Shown: positions 12,090 to 24,560, numbered from the stretch's first letter. The stretch is 64,000 nucleotides of DNA from Podocnemis expansa (GCA_007922195.1 ML682013.1:21268645-21332644); one strand, 5' to 3'. The notes: a model not told the origin generated them from the letters alone. Made by a program: numbers and translations.

Positions 12090-12440
12090 GATGAAGCACC
12101 CATAGGGATACTTTCTGAAGGAGTAACTGCAATTCTTTGAGGTGTATGTCCGCATGGATACTCCACTACCCACCCTCCTCCCCTCTCTACTTCAGAGTAC
12201 AAGCCTTTCGCTCCCTGGTGGAGAAGGAACAGAAGGGGGAAACCGGTTGTGCATGTGCAGAGGGGGCGGCAAAGCAATGCGAGACAGCTCCTCAGTGCCT
12301 GTGTGACCTGCACGAGCAACACTAGAAACTTATCTCTTCCATGGCATGAGGATGTCCTGCAGCTTAGGTAGAGCACCCATAGGGGGACACACCTTGGAGA
12401 ACTCCAGTTACTGCACAAGGTGAGTAACTTTTCTTTCTGC
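12090..12440 (+). repeat. DIRS terminal/internal complementary repeat region
   Basis: Two related blocks: gcacccatagggatac at about 12097 and gcacccatagggggacac at about 12371. Each is followed by a cagttactgca- or gtaactgcaa-like word. The first has an inverted partner (tgtccgcatggatactcc) at 12148-12165. Such split inverted and direct repeats are expected at DIRS ends. The matching 5' terminus near 2600 was not clearly seen. Confidence 0.6.
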
Positions 12441-13671
12441 CACTGGTTTTGCATTTACCCCTTAGAATGGATATTACCAGTTCTTTGGCTAGGTTATTCT
12501 CAGGAACCTGAAGTTTGGTGTTCTTCATAAATTTTCACCCTAGCTTCTTGCAAAAGGGGGAAGGATCCTTTTTCTTTGTTTCCCCCATGTCACAGGCTGG
12601 GATAGAGCTGTAGTAACACTCTTGCCTGCATGGTGGGAACTGGGAGGAAAGTGAAAGAGCTTCATGGACAGACATCACTGGATATTAGCTTGCAATCTGC
12701 TAGTAATAACTTTCACAGTGCTAAAGTAACATAGGTAGCAGATTGCAGATCAGAACTCCTTCTCTGCATTAGCTCTGTGGCTGCTGTTAGGAATCAGTAT
12801 GCTAGCCAAATATCTGGTGGTCTAACATCTGAATTCAGGCTCTAAAGATGAGGCCAAATAGCAACTTTACTTTTGATTGTGTTACTCATTGACTAATGTA
12901 CAACTCCATATAGGTAAAGATGGTACAATCTCATCCTAAATAATTAAGGAAAAGCCATTTGTACTGATTGTTATGGAAGGGTTAAATATCTGAAAGTATT
13001 CTGATTGTAATCCACATCTTCCATTAAAAGTAGCAGATACTTTTTGTTTCAAATCTGGGCAGAAATTATTTGAAGGAAAGCAGACTCTATATGAGTAAAC
13101 CATATTAATCCACATTCTCAGTTCTATGTGATGTACCAATGAAAATTACAATTACAGAACATCTGAAGAGATATTTCATATCTTTTTAGGAGTTTGCCTG
13201 AAGTTATGAATGTGAAGGCTCTAGTAAATCTGGAAAAGGAGACAAGACTTTACCATTGTTTTAAATACTAGTATACAGTGGTTTTGCTGGTGACAAGCAT
13301 GGGGAGGGCATGTGCCCTGAGTCCCAGCGCCAGTATTTGAAATGCCCCCATGGCGGCAGCAGCCCGTTATGTGCAAAACAAACCAAAGTCTGGTTATAAT
13401 TGAAAGTGATTTTAATATGGAAGAATAACATCTCAATTTATATTTCCAATTTTTAAATATTATTTTCCCTCTCACTGTAAGAACTTAAAACAATGTTTTA
13501 TAGTAATATGGATTTACTTTCTGTTCTGGTTTTTGACTGTGAGAATATATTTTAAAGCACTCTTTTCTTTCCCAAAATATTGGATGTTTTCTGAATCCAA
13601 GTTTTCTATTCATTAATAAACAGTTACACGTGATCAGCTTTTTAAAAATTGAGATGGGACGGGATGAAAGG

Positions 13672-13922
13672 AAGGATAATCCAGTCACCAAAGCACTGGC
13701 TTTGGCAAGTAGGAAACCCAGAGTCAATTTCGCCTCTGCTACCTGCTTCCTGTCTGATCCCAGACACGGCTCTTAGTGTTTGTGTCTCAGTTCCCCATCT
13801 GTAAAATGGTGGTAATAGCGCTTTCCAACTTCACAGGAATATTGTGAGGTTAAGCATTCTGAAGATGGTGAGGCATTTAGACACTTCTGTGTTGGAGGCC
13901 ATATAAGTACCTAAAATAAAGA
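13672..13922 (+). mobile_element. MIR-type (CORE) SINE
   Basis: Contains the hallmark segment tctcagttccccatctgtaa followed by aatggtggtaatagcgc, then a bacaggaatattgtgagg-type block (here cacaggaatattgtgagg) and an end near ccatataagtacctaaaata. The front (caaagcactggctttgg; cagagtcaatttc) is a degenerate tRNA-like head with a B-box-like word. Old and diverged. Confidence 0.8.
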
Positions 13923-16099
13923 GAAACAGAAGCAGAATAGATTTGATTTAACATTTGTCATCATAGATTTTAAATTTGCTTAATGCTTTCATTTATCAGT
14001 GTGAAATAACTCAGCAAGTTGAGATAGACTGTTATTTTCATATTTCTTCCTTTTGCAGACTAAATCCATCCAAATGTAGAAGACAGAAATGTACAGCATA
14101 GGATTAGAGAAGAAAGGTTCAACAGTTGTGCAGATGCCAACTTTGAGGCTCTAATAAAAGCCCCTTAAAATTCCTATGCGGTCAATGCAGTATTTTTGCT
14201 CTTTAGAGATAAGATGAGAGAGTACGCATACAGAACAGATTTTTTTCCTTACTAATGCCAAGAGGAAAAAATATCAGTTTAAATCCCATACAGATTAAAT
14301 TACTGGAGTAGAAGATTATAAATTTCAGTAACTACTTTATAATTTTGGACTGCGTCAAAGGATTTTCACAGAAATAATATTTATGGGGGGGAACAGGGGG
14401 AGATCTTTCCTGTCTCAGTATTTAGGAATGCTCTTAATGAGATTTAAAATGGTGACACAACTTAATTGCATCTTATGGAGAAGCAGCATGTTATTTTGTG
14501 GTGGTAATACAATAACTACATAGTAACACTGTTTACAACAGAATTAACTATACCTTCATTTGAATTGATGGACAGACCTCAAAGTTTAAATCAAACAAAA
14601 ATCTGAAGTTATAGGATTTTTCTCCCCCTCTCAGCTTCAGTAGGACTTCTTCCAAATTTTTTTTTTCCAGGCCTCTGGCACCATCTATCTTCAAAGCTGC
14701 ATTGTGCAGATGAGGCTCTTCTTGGAACCTTCAAAAAAGTCCTTCATCTGCTTACATGAGTCTGGGGAGTACATAGTCCAAGACCAATGTGAGAAATGAA
14801 TATGCAGGGACCAGAATTAGGCAGGACCCTGAAAATCATCTTTAAATATAGAAGAAGAGAAGAGAGAGGGGCAGGATGTGAGAGCTAAAAAGTGATGTGG
14901 CTTGCGCTGAAGGAGATAGCCGTGGTCTAGTAGGTTCAGTTGTGGAAGAGAGTACACCAACCCCAAATGTTAAAAGTTTGCTTTGACAGAGAGGGATGAG
15001 ATTCAGATGGTTTTGGTTTTTGTTCTTTTTTTAAAGATGTCTTTTAAAGTACTCTTTTCATATGTGGTAAATTTAGCCCTTTCCCCAGGTAACTGTGCAC
15101 TAACTTTATTTCTCCATTGTGGGCAAAATTAAACCATAAATTGGGTGATACTTTCTTATTTAGTCCTCAGTTGTCTGTTCAACAGTGAAATGAGATGAAT
15201 CAGGAAGCTTATCAGCAAGAGAATATATTAGAGAAATTATTGAAGTGTCATTCATTCTTGTCTAAAGCATTATTTCATAATGCTGTCAAAATCAGACAGA
15301 GGTGGGTGCATCTATTACACTGGCTCCTGGGCATTTTCCTCCTGTGCATCTCACTTTTAAGACAATTTTTTGCATGTGCACGCACACACATTTGTGTAGG
15401 TAAATTCTCAGCATTATGCCAATTTACTTTATTTTCTACCGCTCTTCAGTCTGGGCACCCTCTCATAACATATTAGTTGTTTCTCTTTTTGTTCATGAGG
15501 CCTTAACCAATGAGGTGATAGGTGTCCTCAGCTCCCACTGAAGTAGATAGGATATGGTGTTTTGGGTACCTTTAGTGATCTCATAGTAACCTAGGCTTAT
15601 AAATTCCATTTTCAGATTGGTGAAGGAATTGTACTGGGTTTTGCAGCAGTCAAAGAAATTGTATAATTGATACAACTGAAAATCTGGAACTCGGTGCTAA
15701 ATATATCAGCAAACCGAATCAGTGCCCATACAGAGGTTGCCTTCCCACCCCCAGATTATCCTCTAAATCAAAGACTTTTTTTTTGCCTGCCCTCTACCAT
15801 CCACATAATCTCTGCCATCTCTTTCCCAGAAAAATTCTTATTAAACAGAGAAGCATTGTAATGTGATCTAAAGAATAACAGTTTCTTACTTTTCCAAACT
15901 GATGAGGGAAACTTGAATGTCTAACTTGAGGAGCCTTCTCTGGAAATATCCTGTTTTAAGTCCCTGCTATTTAAATTGGAGGACTGTTAATTTAAGCGCC
16001 TTCATTTAATTCAGTTTTGGTGACATCATATGAGGAAAAGTGGTTAAATCCAGATGGAGGATTCTTGAAGGAGTTCGGGATCTAAATTGTTTAAAGATG

Positions 16100-16172
16100 T
16101 ATAGGCTTCATAGAGTTTAAAACCTGAAGGGGTCATAGATCATCTAGTCTGACCTTTTACATATCACAGTTT
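16100..16172 (-). repeat. Short CR1-like 3'-end fragment
   Basis: The segment ggggtcatagatcatctag followed by tctgacc is typical of CR1-derived 3' ends in sauropsids, seen in reverse orientation. Only about 70 bp can be recognised. Confidence 0.5.
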
Positions 16173-16323
16173 GCTAAACAGGAGTGATGCTGGCCCAGGA
16201 AAAGACCTGGAGCCTGGGCCTCGTGCCCCCCCCCCTCCATTTCGGGGCCTGGGCCTGATCTAGTCCCAGGCCCCCAGGCAGGACCCAGACCAGGCTCCTG
16301 CCACCATCAGCCCAGCCCTGGAC

Positions 16324-16451
16324 CCCCAGCCAGGGATGGGGCAGAGGAAGACAGCTGCCACCACAGGTAGCCTGGCCCCAGATCTCCAGCCTGGGATGGG
16401 GCTGAGGAAGACAGTCGCTGCCACAGGCAGCTCAGTGCTGGACCCCTGGCA
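16324..16451 (+). repeat. Two tandem ~64-bp GC-rich units
   Basis: The word cagccagggatggggcagag at about 16328 recurs as cagcctgggatggggctgag at about 16391. Each is followed by gaagacag and a tgccaccaca/gctgccacag word. The surrounding 16180-16530 is GC-rich and unclassified. Confidence 0.65.
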
Positions 16452-16730
16452 CTTGGGGTGCTGGCACTGGGCCTCAGAGCCCGAGCCCCATGTGCCCAGT
16501 GCTAGCGACACCACTGCTGTTAAATACCACCCAAATGATCCTGAGAAACTAAAGGAGAGCAAAGTCCCTTGATTTGGGAGCAAATGTCATCTCAGCTCAT
16601 TTTGCCCTTACTTTTCCTGTGTTACCTTGGTTTAATCTGTTTTAAATCCTAGCCAGCTCATCTTCCTCTAACCCCTCATCCAGAAAAGGCACTGGGCAAC
16701 CAATCAGCTGCATCAGCCAGGTCTGAAAAA

Positions 16731-17738
16731 ATAGGGTACATCTCTATTGCAGTAAAAGACCCACGGAATGGCTGCGGCTGGTGTTTGTCAGCTGACTTGG
16801 GCTTACTGGGCTATAAACTTGCAATTTAGATGTTTGGGCTTGATCTGGAGCCAGGGCTCTGAGTCCCCTTCATGGGGTGGGTCTGAAAAACCCGGGATGT
16901 AGATTAACCTTGAATGTCTGTGCTGCTATATTTAGCTCTGTTGCTCAAGTCTTGTGAGCCTGAGTCAGCTAACATGGCTCACAACCTTGGTGCCACAGGT
17001 TTTTATTTTAGTGTAGATGGGTTGAAGTGTAATTTGGGGCACCCAGGTCCCCCTCACACAGATCCAGGCCCCTCTTCATGAACCCCAGCTACTGCCCCCC
17101 CAAACGCCTGCCTCTCCACCCCAGCTACTGCCCCCAAAACGCCTGCCCCCATCAGATCCCTCTTTCTCCATGTCTTCCTCAATCTCCGTCCCCTAAGCTC
17201 CCTGCCGCCATGTCCCCACTCCAGGCCTCCTAACCCTCCGCCCCCTAGCTCCCCTGTCTTTACTTCACCTCCTTCAGCCTCCAACCACTCCACGCCTCCC
17301 TAGCCCTCCCCCCATGCCCTTTTCCTGCTGGAGCCTGACTGTCCCCGACCCCCAGCGTCTCCTTACCCACGCCACTGAAGAGCCAGGCCAGGCTAGGCAG
17401 GGGGAAGGCAGGGAGGCTGTGGAGCTAACCAGCAAGAGGGTGACAGGCCTGAGACTGGGCCCAGGCCATGCATGCCACCTGGGCTCAGCAAGAAGGGGTG
17501 GGATCACCGCAGACCCCAGGAAAGGGGGACAGGGGTGGCCAGGCTCACCCCAGCCTGCAGTCCCTTCCCTGAGCCGGCCCTAAGGGAATGCGCTGGAATG
17601 CTGCATTTCAGAGTCGTCTTTCTATTTTTAGGGGCCCTGGCATGCAGAATTCTGGTGTGTTACCCTATTTTTAGGAGGCTCAGGAACGCTGTTCCAGGGT
17701 GGTCCCCCTTGCTTTAGTGAGTGTAGACGTTTTTAGGG
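16731..17738 (+). mobile_element. MITE (GTCTACACT-like ends) split by a hAT insertion
   Basis: Left end agggtacatctctattgcag and internal gtcagctgacttgggc-type words belong to a family whose ends read close to agggtatgtctacactgc. The element is interrupted at 17008-17725 by the hAT-type element 17016-17717. The right end resumes as gtagacgtttttaggg. Diverged, no coding capacity. Confidence 0.6.
17016..17717 (+). mobile_element. GC-rich non-autonomous hAT family, copy 1
   Basis: Starts gggttgaagtgtaatttggg (family TIR close to CAnnGGTTAAAGTA) and ends ccccttgctttag. The 8-bp flanks ttagtgta (17008-17015) and tgagtgta (17718-17725) differ at one base. The interior has C-rich degenerate tandem units (cagctactgccccc) and the signature ggggccctggcatgc..ctatttttagg shared with copies at 33663, 35900 and 52903. 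The final few bases of the right TIR appear deleted. Confidence 0.72.
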
Positions 17739-18319
17739 ACACTTACATCCAAACTGTACATTGATATGTTTCTCTGCTAATGCTGTAACTAGGGGGTTTG
17801 AATGGCAAAGGCAGCTCTGAGATGCTTTGGTAGGCCCATATTCAGGTCAGCCAATATGCCCATCCCACCCGATCCAGTGCAAGAGTCATCACATGAAACT
17901 CCAGCTTGTGCTCTGTTGTGTATAGGCAGTGGGAATCAGAGACTAGCCTGAGAACAACATGCCCTAGCTGTTCCAACTCTTTTCCACCTAAACTATTCGT
18001 CGGTAACAGCTGGTGCTCGCACCAGGCCTATGAAGGAGAGATCAGTAAAGAGACACTAGGCCAGCTGATGAGACCCCTGCACTCAGGAACAGCAGCTTTC
18101 CATCTCTTTGTACAACATTACAAAGAGGCATGCAGAGTGCAGAATACAATACAGAATAAAGCCTGTGTAACTCCATGTCATTCTCCTATTGGCAAGAGAC
18201 CCTGTGGCCCATGCTGTCTCCCCTGATGTCCTCCCATAGTCATTGAACAGAAAGCGTGATAGAATAGAGCTTAGTGTGCTGTACAGAATAGCCTTTTGAT
18301 AATCACTTAAATCTTCCTT

Positions 18320-18955
18320 CTGTGTCCTCTCTCAGATAAAAAAAACAGTACTACTACCATTCACCTGCTCATCCACCAATGTAATGTATGCCATCATGTG
18401 TCAAAAATGCCCCTCCCGCCACCTTATGTATTAGAGAAACAGGACAGTCTATGTGCAAAAGAGTATGTGGACAGAAGTCTGACATCAAAAAAATACAACA
18501 TTCAAAAACCAACAGGGGAACACTTCAATCTCCCTGCTCACTCCATTGATGATTTGTTAGTAGCTGTGTTCAAACAAATGGTTAACAAATCAAAGCTTCA
18601 AAGAGAAACTACAGAGCTAGAATTCATATGCAGATTTGACACCAATGCCTCAGGGTTAAATAGGGACTACAGATTTTTTTTTCAATACACCTTATTTCTG
18701 TATGTTTTTCCCCAGTGTTTGAATCTAAACAACTGCTTTGATTTGCTGTAACAGTCTGACCTGATTCTATGACTTACACTTCCCTGTATTTATTTTCCTG
18801 CTATTCTCAAAGTTCCCCATCTTCAAAGTGTCTGATAAAGTGAGATTTCCTCCCATGAAAGCTCATGCAATAAATAAATTTGTTAGTCTTTAAAAGTGCC
18901 ACAGGACTCCTTGTTTGTTTTTCTCAACCAGACTAACATGGCTATCCCTTTAGAT
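18320..18955 (+). mobile_element. Penelope-like element, 3' part with GIY-YIG remnant
   Basis: Encodes a degraded GIY-YIG endonuclease: CIRETGQS (18427 on; family YIGETGQS), then after a frame change YNIQKPTGEHFNLPAHSIDD and LQRETTELEFICRFDT, then GLNRDY. The non-coding 3' tail follows: cttcaaagtgtctgataaag, catgaaagctcatgcaataa, tttgttagtctttaaaagtg, ccacaggactccttg, then agactaacatggctatccc. This copy links the common tail in this window to a Penelope-like element. Confidence 0.82.
18398..18751 (+). pseudogene. Penelope GIY-YIG endonuclease remnant
   Basis: Open stretch in one frame from 18398, containing YNIQKPTGEHFNLPAHSIDD and ELEFICRFDTNASGLNRDYR, the C-terminal half of the endonuclease. 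The catalytic YIG-like part lies in another frame just upstream, separated by a short A run near 18485. The RT is absent. Confidence 0.75.
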
Positions 18956-21129
18956 CTACTCTAGTGACTCTGAATATTATCAGGGTTCATGGATGTATCA
19001 GCAGCACTCCTGCAGTTTATTTTATATCCAACACATCAATAACATTTATACAGCAGAGTGCTTTTGTTTAATTGCTTGACACTTCTGTGGCAGTTATTAA
19101 TCTGTTGGTTTAATCCTTTGTTATATCTTGTGACAAGGGAATTAGGTACATTATGTTTCGATGTGTTTAAGAATTAGTTGTTGCTGAAGAGTATTTGAAA
19201 AGCATTTAATGTAGGAACAGTGTTGAGATACTTTTCTTTGATATAAGTACACAAGGCATGACAGCGTCTTTCTTTAGTCTCAATAAATGTGAAGGCTGCA
19301 AGATGGAATATTTATAGAGAGCTCTGTCAGGAAATTATTGCTAAACTGGCTTGAATTATAATTTTGCAGTAGAAAAAAGTCACATTAGAGTTGATGGGTT
19401 TTAGACAGGATTTTTAGAATACTTTGTCTCCCTTTTCCAAGTATTCTTTTTCCATGTAGTGGATATAGCTTTACAATTAACAATAAATAACTCAGTGCAG
19501 GAAGAGTAAAAATAAATATTGAAAAACTATAGACTAATCTATTGAGGCAACACACTATTATGAGACAAAGATGAGACTAATTTTTCAAGGCGGGCTCAGA
19601 GAGCTGTGAAGTATAATTTTACTTGGATTATTCTGGTAATACCAATATGTTGTGCCTGAAAAGGTTAAGGCTGTTTGTATATTAAAAAGGAGTTTCAGAA
19701 AATACATTTAGTGTACACTTGCTGTGTAGTATTGCTCCACTGATGGGCTTTAATAATGGGTGGCTTCATCTTGAACCACATTCTTAGGTATCTCTGAGTA
19801 CACTTTTTCTTGCTTCTACATAAGGTGAAGAATGTGTGCCTTTGTGTGAGATTTTTACGGGCGATCTGCATAGTAGCAATGCTGCCTGACTTGCTGTTCA
19901 CCTGACCTCGGCACTGCATTGTGCCTGTGATTCACCCAGCCCTGACACCCAATGTAAAGCCTGAGTTCTTGTGGTAAGATTACAGAATGAGAAAAACTCA
20001 CTCCCATTTTCTTCCTCACAGTTCTACAGCTTTTCAGTAATTGACAATGTCTTACTGGTGAAGTTTTTTAAGCTTTTTCATTTTCCAAAATTCATTCTGC
20101 TGGTTACTCTTGCGTAGTGCTGCTGACTTGCTTAACTTTATCTACTAAAGGAATTGTTTGCTCTAAGGAAGCTTTAAATGATCAATTTAATGAACATGCC
20201 TATAAGAAGGTTTTAGCTCCTCCAAGGGTTATGCATACAGAATTATTACCAAAATATCTGGGCTTGTTTGGCTGTGGGGATTTATTTCTAACTTTTTTCT
20301 TAGGTCTCAGTTAAATCTTGATTGGAGCTTCATGGGAAACAAGATATTAAAGTAATAACTGGAGATTAAATAGCTGAGTAATATTTCTAGTACAATGAGG
20401 GGAAAGCTGGCAGACCTTCACTTAATGAAGGAGAAAATAGCAGCTATTCCCCTTGGGATCTTTCTATTGTAATTAAGGTATTAAAGTACTTATAAATGTG
20501 AGACTGGTATTTTATAGATTAGTTATATATGTTAATAAAATAAAATGCATAAAAACTCATTTTAAAGTTCAGTTCAAATGTCTTGACTTTGTATCTTAGA
20601 ACATAAGTATCTGACTTTAAATACTATGTATCTCGTTAAAAGAGAAGGAATGTCTTTATTCAGAAGAACAAGGTAGACAATGGGGAAAGCATAGAATACT
20701 ACTCTTGAAATTGTCATGGAAGAATAATCTATTCTGGTTCCCAGGTTAGGGGAAATGACTGGTATTTTAAAACATGTCACCTCACACACATTAAGTACCA
20801 CTTGTTATAACACCATTTATCACATATGGTAGACAACAATAGTGATGTTTAAAAAATTGCTAGTTTATTAACTCTTGGAGAGTTTGAATGCAGAGATCTC
20901 ACCTATCAAATGCCACTTTGGCTGAAGAAAAGATGCCACTGATCCATTGGAAGTATGAGGAGGAGCTCCTGTCATGTAATGCTTGTGGTATGCTTGGCAG
21001 AGTGCGGTCATGCATGTTCGGCAAGACGTGTTCTTATCACTGTTGTTCTGTGTCCAGCGCTGATACCAGTTTGGCTGTGTGTGTGAATACATGCTTGAGT
21101 CTCTGAAGGCGTGCTCCCTTAGGATTACG

Positions 21130-21800
21130 CCAGGCCCAGATCTCTAGTGTGAACTCCATTAGTTCAATGATTTAGAGCTTGGCTTGGATTGTAGGCAGGA
21201 ACTGAGTTAGCCTAGTGATCCTAAACCGAGATGTTCCCTTGGATAACGCTTTCAGTTGCCTTTGGCTCAAATCTCTAGTGAGAACTCGGTTATCTCAGTG
21301 ATTTGGAGCCTAGGAGTACCCTGTGTGGAAGAGGTAAACTGAACAACACTCACAATTGAGACCAACACAACCATGGATCTTTGTAGAAACAAAGGTGCCA
21401 GGCTAGGCTTTATTGCAACTTAGCAAAAAAGGCAAACAGTTCATATCAACAGACTTGTTGGCAGCATTGATGCTCTTGATGCAATGGAACAGCTCAACTG
21501 ACAGCAGGACTCGCTGTCACTCCCTTGGCTGTACAAAGTTCGGGCTCCAGGGCTCATGTTCTTGTACCCTGCTCAGACCTACTGATTCAGCCCCCTTTGA
21601 GATCCAAATTTATCTTGATTGGTCCACATTCCCCTTTCTGGATGCCACTCATTAATTTGATGGGTCAACGCATCACTGGACACCTCCATCCATCAAGGTG
21701 TCAGATTTGTTCGAAACCTTAGCTATGTACATCCATCAAGGTGTCATGGTTTGACCAGAACCGTACCTTTGCATGGGTTATTTATATAATACCTCACTAT
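21130..21800 (-). repeat. Possible solo LTR or LTR fragment
   Basis: Read on the minus strand there is aagttgcaataaagcctagc, a polyadenylation-like word as found in LTR R regions. A ~130-bp-spaced imperfect duplication (agatctctagtgtgaactcc / aaatctctagtgagaactcg) lies at 21137 and 21268, and a second short direct repeat (catccatcaaggtgtca) at 21690 and 21731. Ends and target duplication are not defined, so this is tentative. Confidence 0.35.
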
Positions 21801-22089
21801 CTCTTTGGCATTATTCATTGGCATTAGATTGACTTAACACGGCCCATCTTTCAGGTACTTTTCCATTTTTTAATACTTCTAATTACAATTTTAGCTTGTT
21901 CTTGCCAATTCCAGTGAAGTTGAACTTGACAATCTGTTTCATGTCCAAACCTTCAGTTCAGGCCCACTGTTGGATTACTTCATTAGGCCTTGAGCTAACT
22001 CTTAGGCATTTCTACTTATCGTTTCTATTTTAACCTTTTACTTTCTCCTACAATGCTGTTTTCAGCAGGATGTGAAGATAGTTATATAG

Positions 22090-23226
22090 CAGGGGTGGCC
22101 AAATTTATGGAACTCAAGAGCCACACAAGTCGATTATTAAACCTTCAAGAGCCCCACTGAGGCATATAACCACATACTTTTACCTACTCCAAAATTACTA
22201 AGCTTAAAATTCACTGTGCACTTTAATTTTATCATAAAAAACAGGGTAAATATTGATCCTACTAATGTCAGATTCTAATAATTTACTTAATGTTACCATG
22301 AAAACTAGGCCTATACAGTAAAAACTTAGCTGTCGCTGGATGTAGAACACTGGAGGCTAGTGACAAGTTTTTAAAATCTGGGCAGTAACTTGTCAATGCA
22401 GTATGTAAAAGCTCTCTCAAGTGCTGATCTCTAAGTACTGCATAATGTTTTGATTTAACAAATTTTATTGTGGCATACAATGCTTCACAGCAGTAAGTTG
22501 TGCTAAAATTGAAAATAATCTACATTCAGTTTTAAATTTTTCTCCTTTGTATTTTCATTTCTTATTATTTCATGTCATGTTTAGGACTTGTAAAACACGA
22601 TTTTATTTTAACAATGAGTAAACTGCAATAGGACCTATGAGAAAATCTAAACATGCCGTGACTTCCCCGAACATGCCACACTGCTCTCGCCCCCCCTCAT
22701 CTCTGACTATGCTGCTGCTTCCCTCCTGGCATTTACCATGCTGCTACTTACCTGCAATCCGTGACCATGCCACACTTCCTTGCTGGCTCTGACCTTGCCG
22801 CACTTTCCTCGCATCCCTGACCATGCCGCTACTTCCCTGCTGGCTCTGACTATGCCGTACTCCCCCACACCCCTGTCTGACTAGGCCGCACTTTTTTGCC
22901 ATCCCTAGCCATGCTGCGCTTTCCCCATGTCTCTGACTGTGCCGCCACTTCCCTGCCAGCTCTTACCATGCTGCTGCTTCTGTGCTGTCCTCGACCATGC
23001 CACACTTCAACCCCCCTCCCCAATCAAGCCTCACTCCCCCCCCCGACCATGCCACGTTTCTCTGTTGTCCCTGACCATGCTGCTGCTTCCCCTCCCATCC
23101 CCAACCATGCCGCACTTCTCCCCCATCTCCGACCATTCCACCCTTCCCTGCTGTGCTCTTCTGCAAGCCACACTTTTTCTTTCAAGAGCTGCATGCGGCT
23201 CATGAGCCGCAGTTTGGCCACGCCTG
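22090..23226. mobile_element. Non-autonomous hAT element, 1.14 kb, with internal minisatellite
   Basis: TIRs caggggtggccaaa and tttggccacgcctg (inverse caggcgtggccaaa). Flanking 8-bp duplications are ttatatag (22082-22089) and ttatagag (23227-23234), 7 of 8 identical. Sub-terminal words agagcc..cac and gagccgcagtttggcc are typical of 'gagccgc' hAT families. The interior 22655-23160 repeats a degenerate unit around ctgaccatgccgcacttccc. No transposase. Confidence 0.88.
22655..23160. repeat. Degenerate minisatellite inside hAT element
   Basis: Many imperfect copies of a roughly 30-36-bp unit containing gaccatgccgc followed by acttcccc-like words. Irregular spacing and divergence indicate old expansion within the element. 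Confidence 0.75.
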
Positions 23227-23239
23227 TTATAGAGTCATT

Positions 23240-23715
23240 TGGATCATTTGTTAACATTACAGCCAGATACAAGCTCATGTGTTTAGGAACTAAGAATATA
23301 AAATTGGACTTACAGATGAGGTCCTTTGTAATGGAATGCAAGAGCACTGAAAAGGACTTATAAGTCTTGGTAGAAAACAAATGGACCATGAGCTTCCAGG
23401 AAAGTGTGTAGTTAATAGGCAAAAATTATTCTTGGATATAGAAGCAGAGGAATATCACGTAGAAATAGATAGGTGATCTTACTGCTGTACTCTGCTTTAG
23501 TGAGATTCTTAACTGCAATACTGTGTCCTGTTCTGGTGTCCACATTTCAAACAGGATGTTGAAAAATTGCAGAGGATTCAGGAGAGACCTATAAAAATAA
23601 TTTGAGGTCTGGAAAACCTGCCTTACATTGAGAGACTAACCAAACAAATTGGTTTATCTAATAGAAGGCCAAGAGGTGATTTGAACCATGATCTTCAAGC
23701 ACATATATGGGAAAG
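23240..23715 (+). mobile_element. CR1 LINE fragment (forward)
   Basis: Contains the CR1 C-terminal RT coding region: tgtttaggaactaagaatat, gaatactgtgtcc-type (here caatactgtgtcctgttctg) followed by gtgtccacatttc, gttgaaaaattgcagagga, then aggccaagaggtgattt. The last correspond to the tripeptide region QFWCP..LEKIQRR..LRGDL of CR1 proteins. Frame-broken. Confidence 0.82.
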
Positions 23716-23899
23716 AGATTTCTGATTATTGGTGGCTCATGAATCTAGTGCAGAAATGCATACTGGGACTCTGTGGTTGGAAGCTGAACCTAGAGAAATT
23801 TAGACTAGAAGAAACAGGCACCTTTTTTTTTTTTTTTTTTTAAACAGTGAAGGTAATTAATTGATGAGCAATTTACTTAACAACATGGTGGAGTCTCCA

Positions 23900-24560
23900 T
23901 TATTTGAAAATTTTTAAATCAACTTCTGCTGCCAGTGGCATCCCTGGGTCCCAGCTAGGGCTACATAGGACCATTGGCAGAGTCCTCAGATCCCTGGCCA
24001 GGGCCAGACCCTGTTGCACCAGCAACCCAGGGTGGAACTAGAAAGTGATGGTAGCAACAGCCCAGGGTCCCTGGCTGGGTCTGGGTCGGGCTGCTGCTGT
24101 GGCCCCAGAGACCCTGGCCTGGCTGGATCCCACCATTGCTGGGGGCCCCTAGACTCCAGTTGGGTTGTATCCCACCTCTGCTGGTGGCCCCAGGCCCCTG
24201 GTTATGGTTGGACACTGTCGACAGCAGTGGCTCCGGTCCCAGCTGGGACTCAGGACCACCACAAGGGTGACCGAGGCTGGGGCCCAACCCTTCATCAGCA
24301 GGGCCCTCACCCCCGTCAGGGGTCAGCAGCAGGCATCTGGCCCCCATAGGGTCCTCCCCACCCCCAAAGGGTCTTGCTGAGGCCCCCGCCATGTTCTGCC
24401 CCCCACTGGGGGCTCCACCAGCCCCCCAACCCTAATGCCCCCTATCACTCCAAATCCCTATTCATTCCCCTTTTCCCAGCCCACTCACCTGCACCCAGCA
24501 GATTCTATTTGCATCTGCAGCAGGCTTTTCCCACCCTTTGCAGGCCACAAGCCTGGGTTA
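23900..24560. other. GC-rich unclassified, probably repeat-derived
   Basis: Repeated short words (ggccccaggcccctgg, ccctggccagggcc) and long open frames on both strands caused by GC content. No recognisable protein. Preceded by a T18 tract at about 23823. No terminal motif identified. Confidence 0.4.

Larger units (their letters stand above)
10250..12440 (+). mobile_element. DIRS-type YR retroelement, 3' half (fossil)
   Basis: Continuation of the element broken at 6098: RNase H-like region, a linker, the tyrosine recombinase and the terminal repeat region. It resumes within the RNase H domain (TMSRDAAVMGYTLA corresponds to the TDAS..GWGAH core of relatives). By comparison with family members a few tens of codons around the junction are missing or replaced by TA repeats. 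Confidence 0.82.

Noticed and set aside
22896..23422. Long open frames on both strands (up to 155 codons) in a C-rich region
   Set aside because: They lie in the hAT minisatellite and flanking CR1; compositional, no protein motif, and they cross the element boundary.
23961..24392. 143-codon minus-strand and 111-codon plus-strand open frames
   Set aside because: GC-rich low-complexity sequence, both strands open, no recognisable domain.
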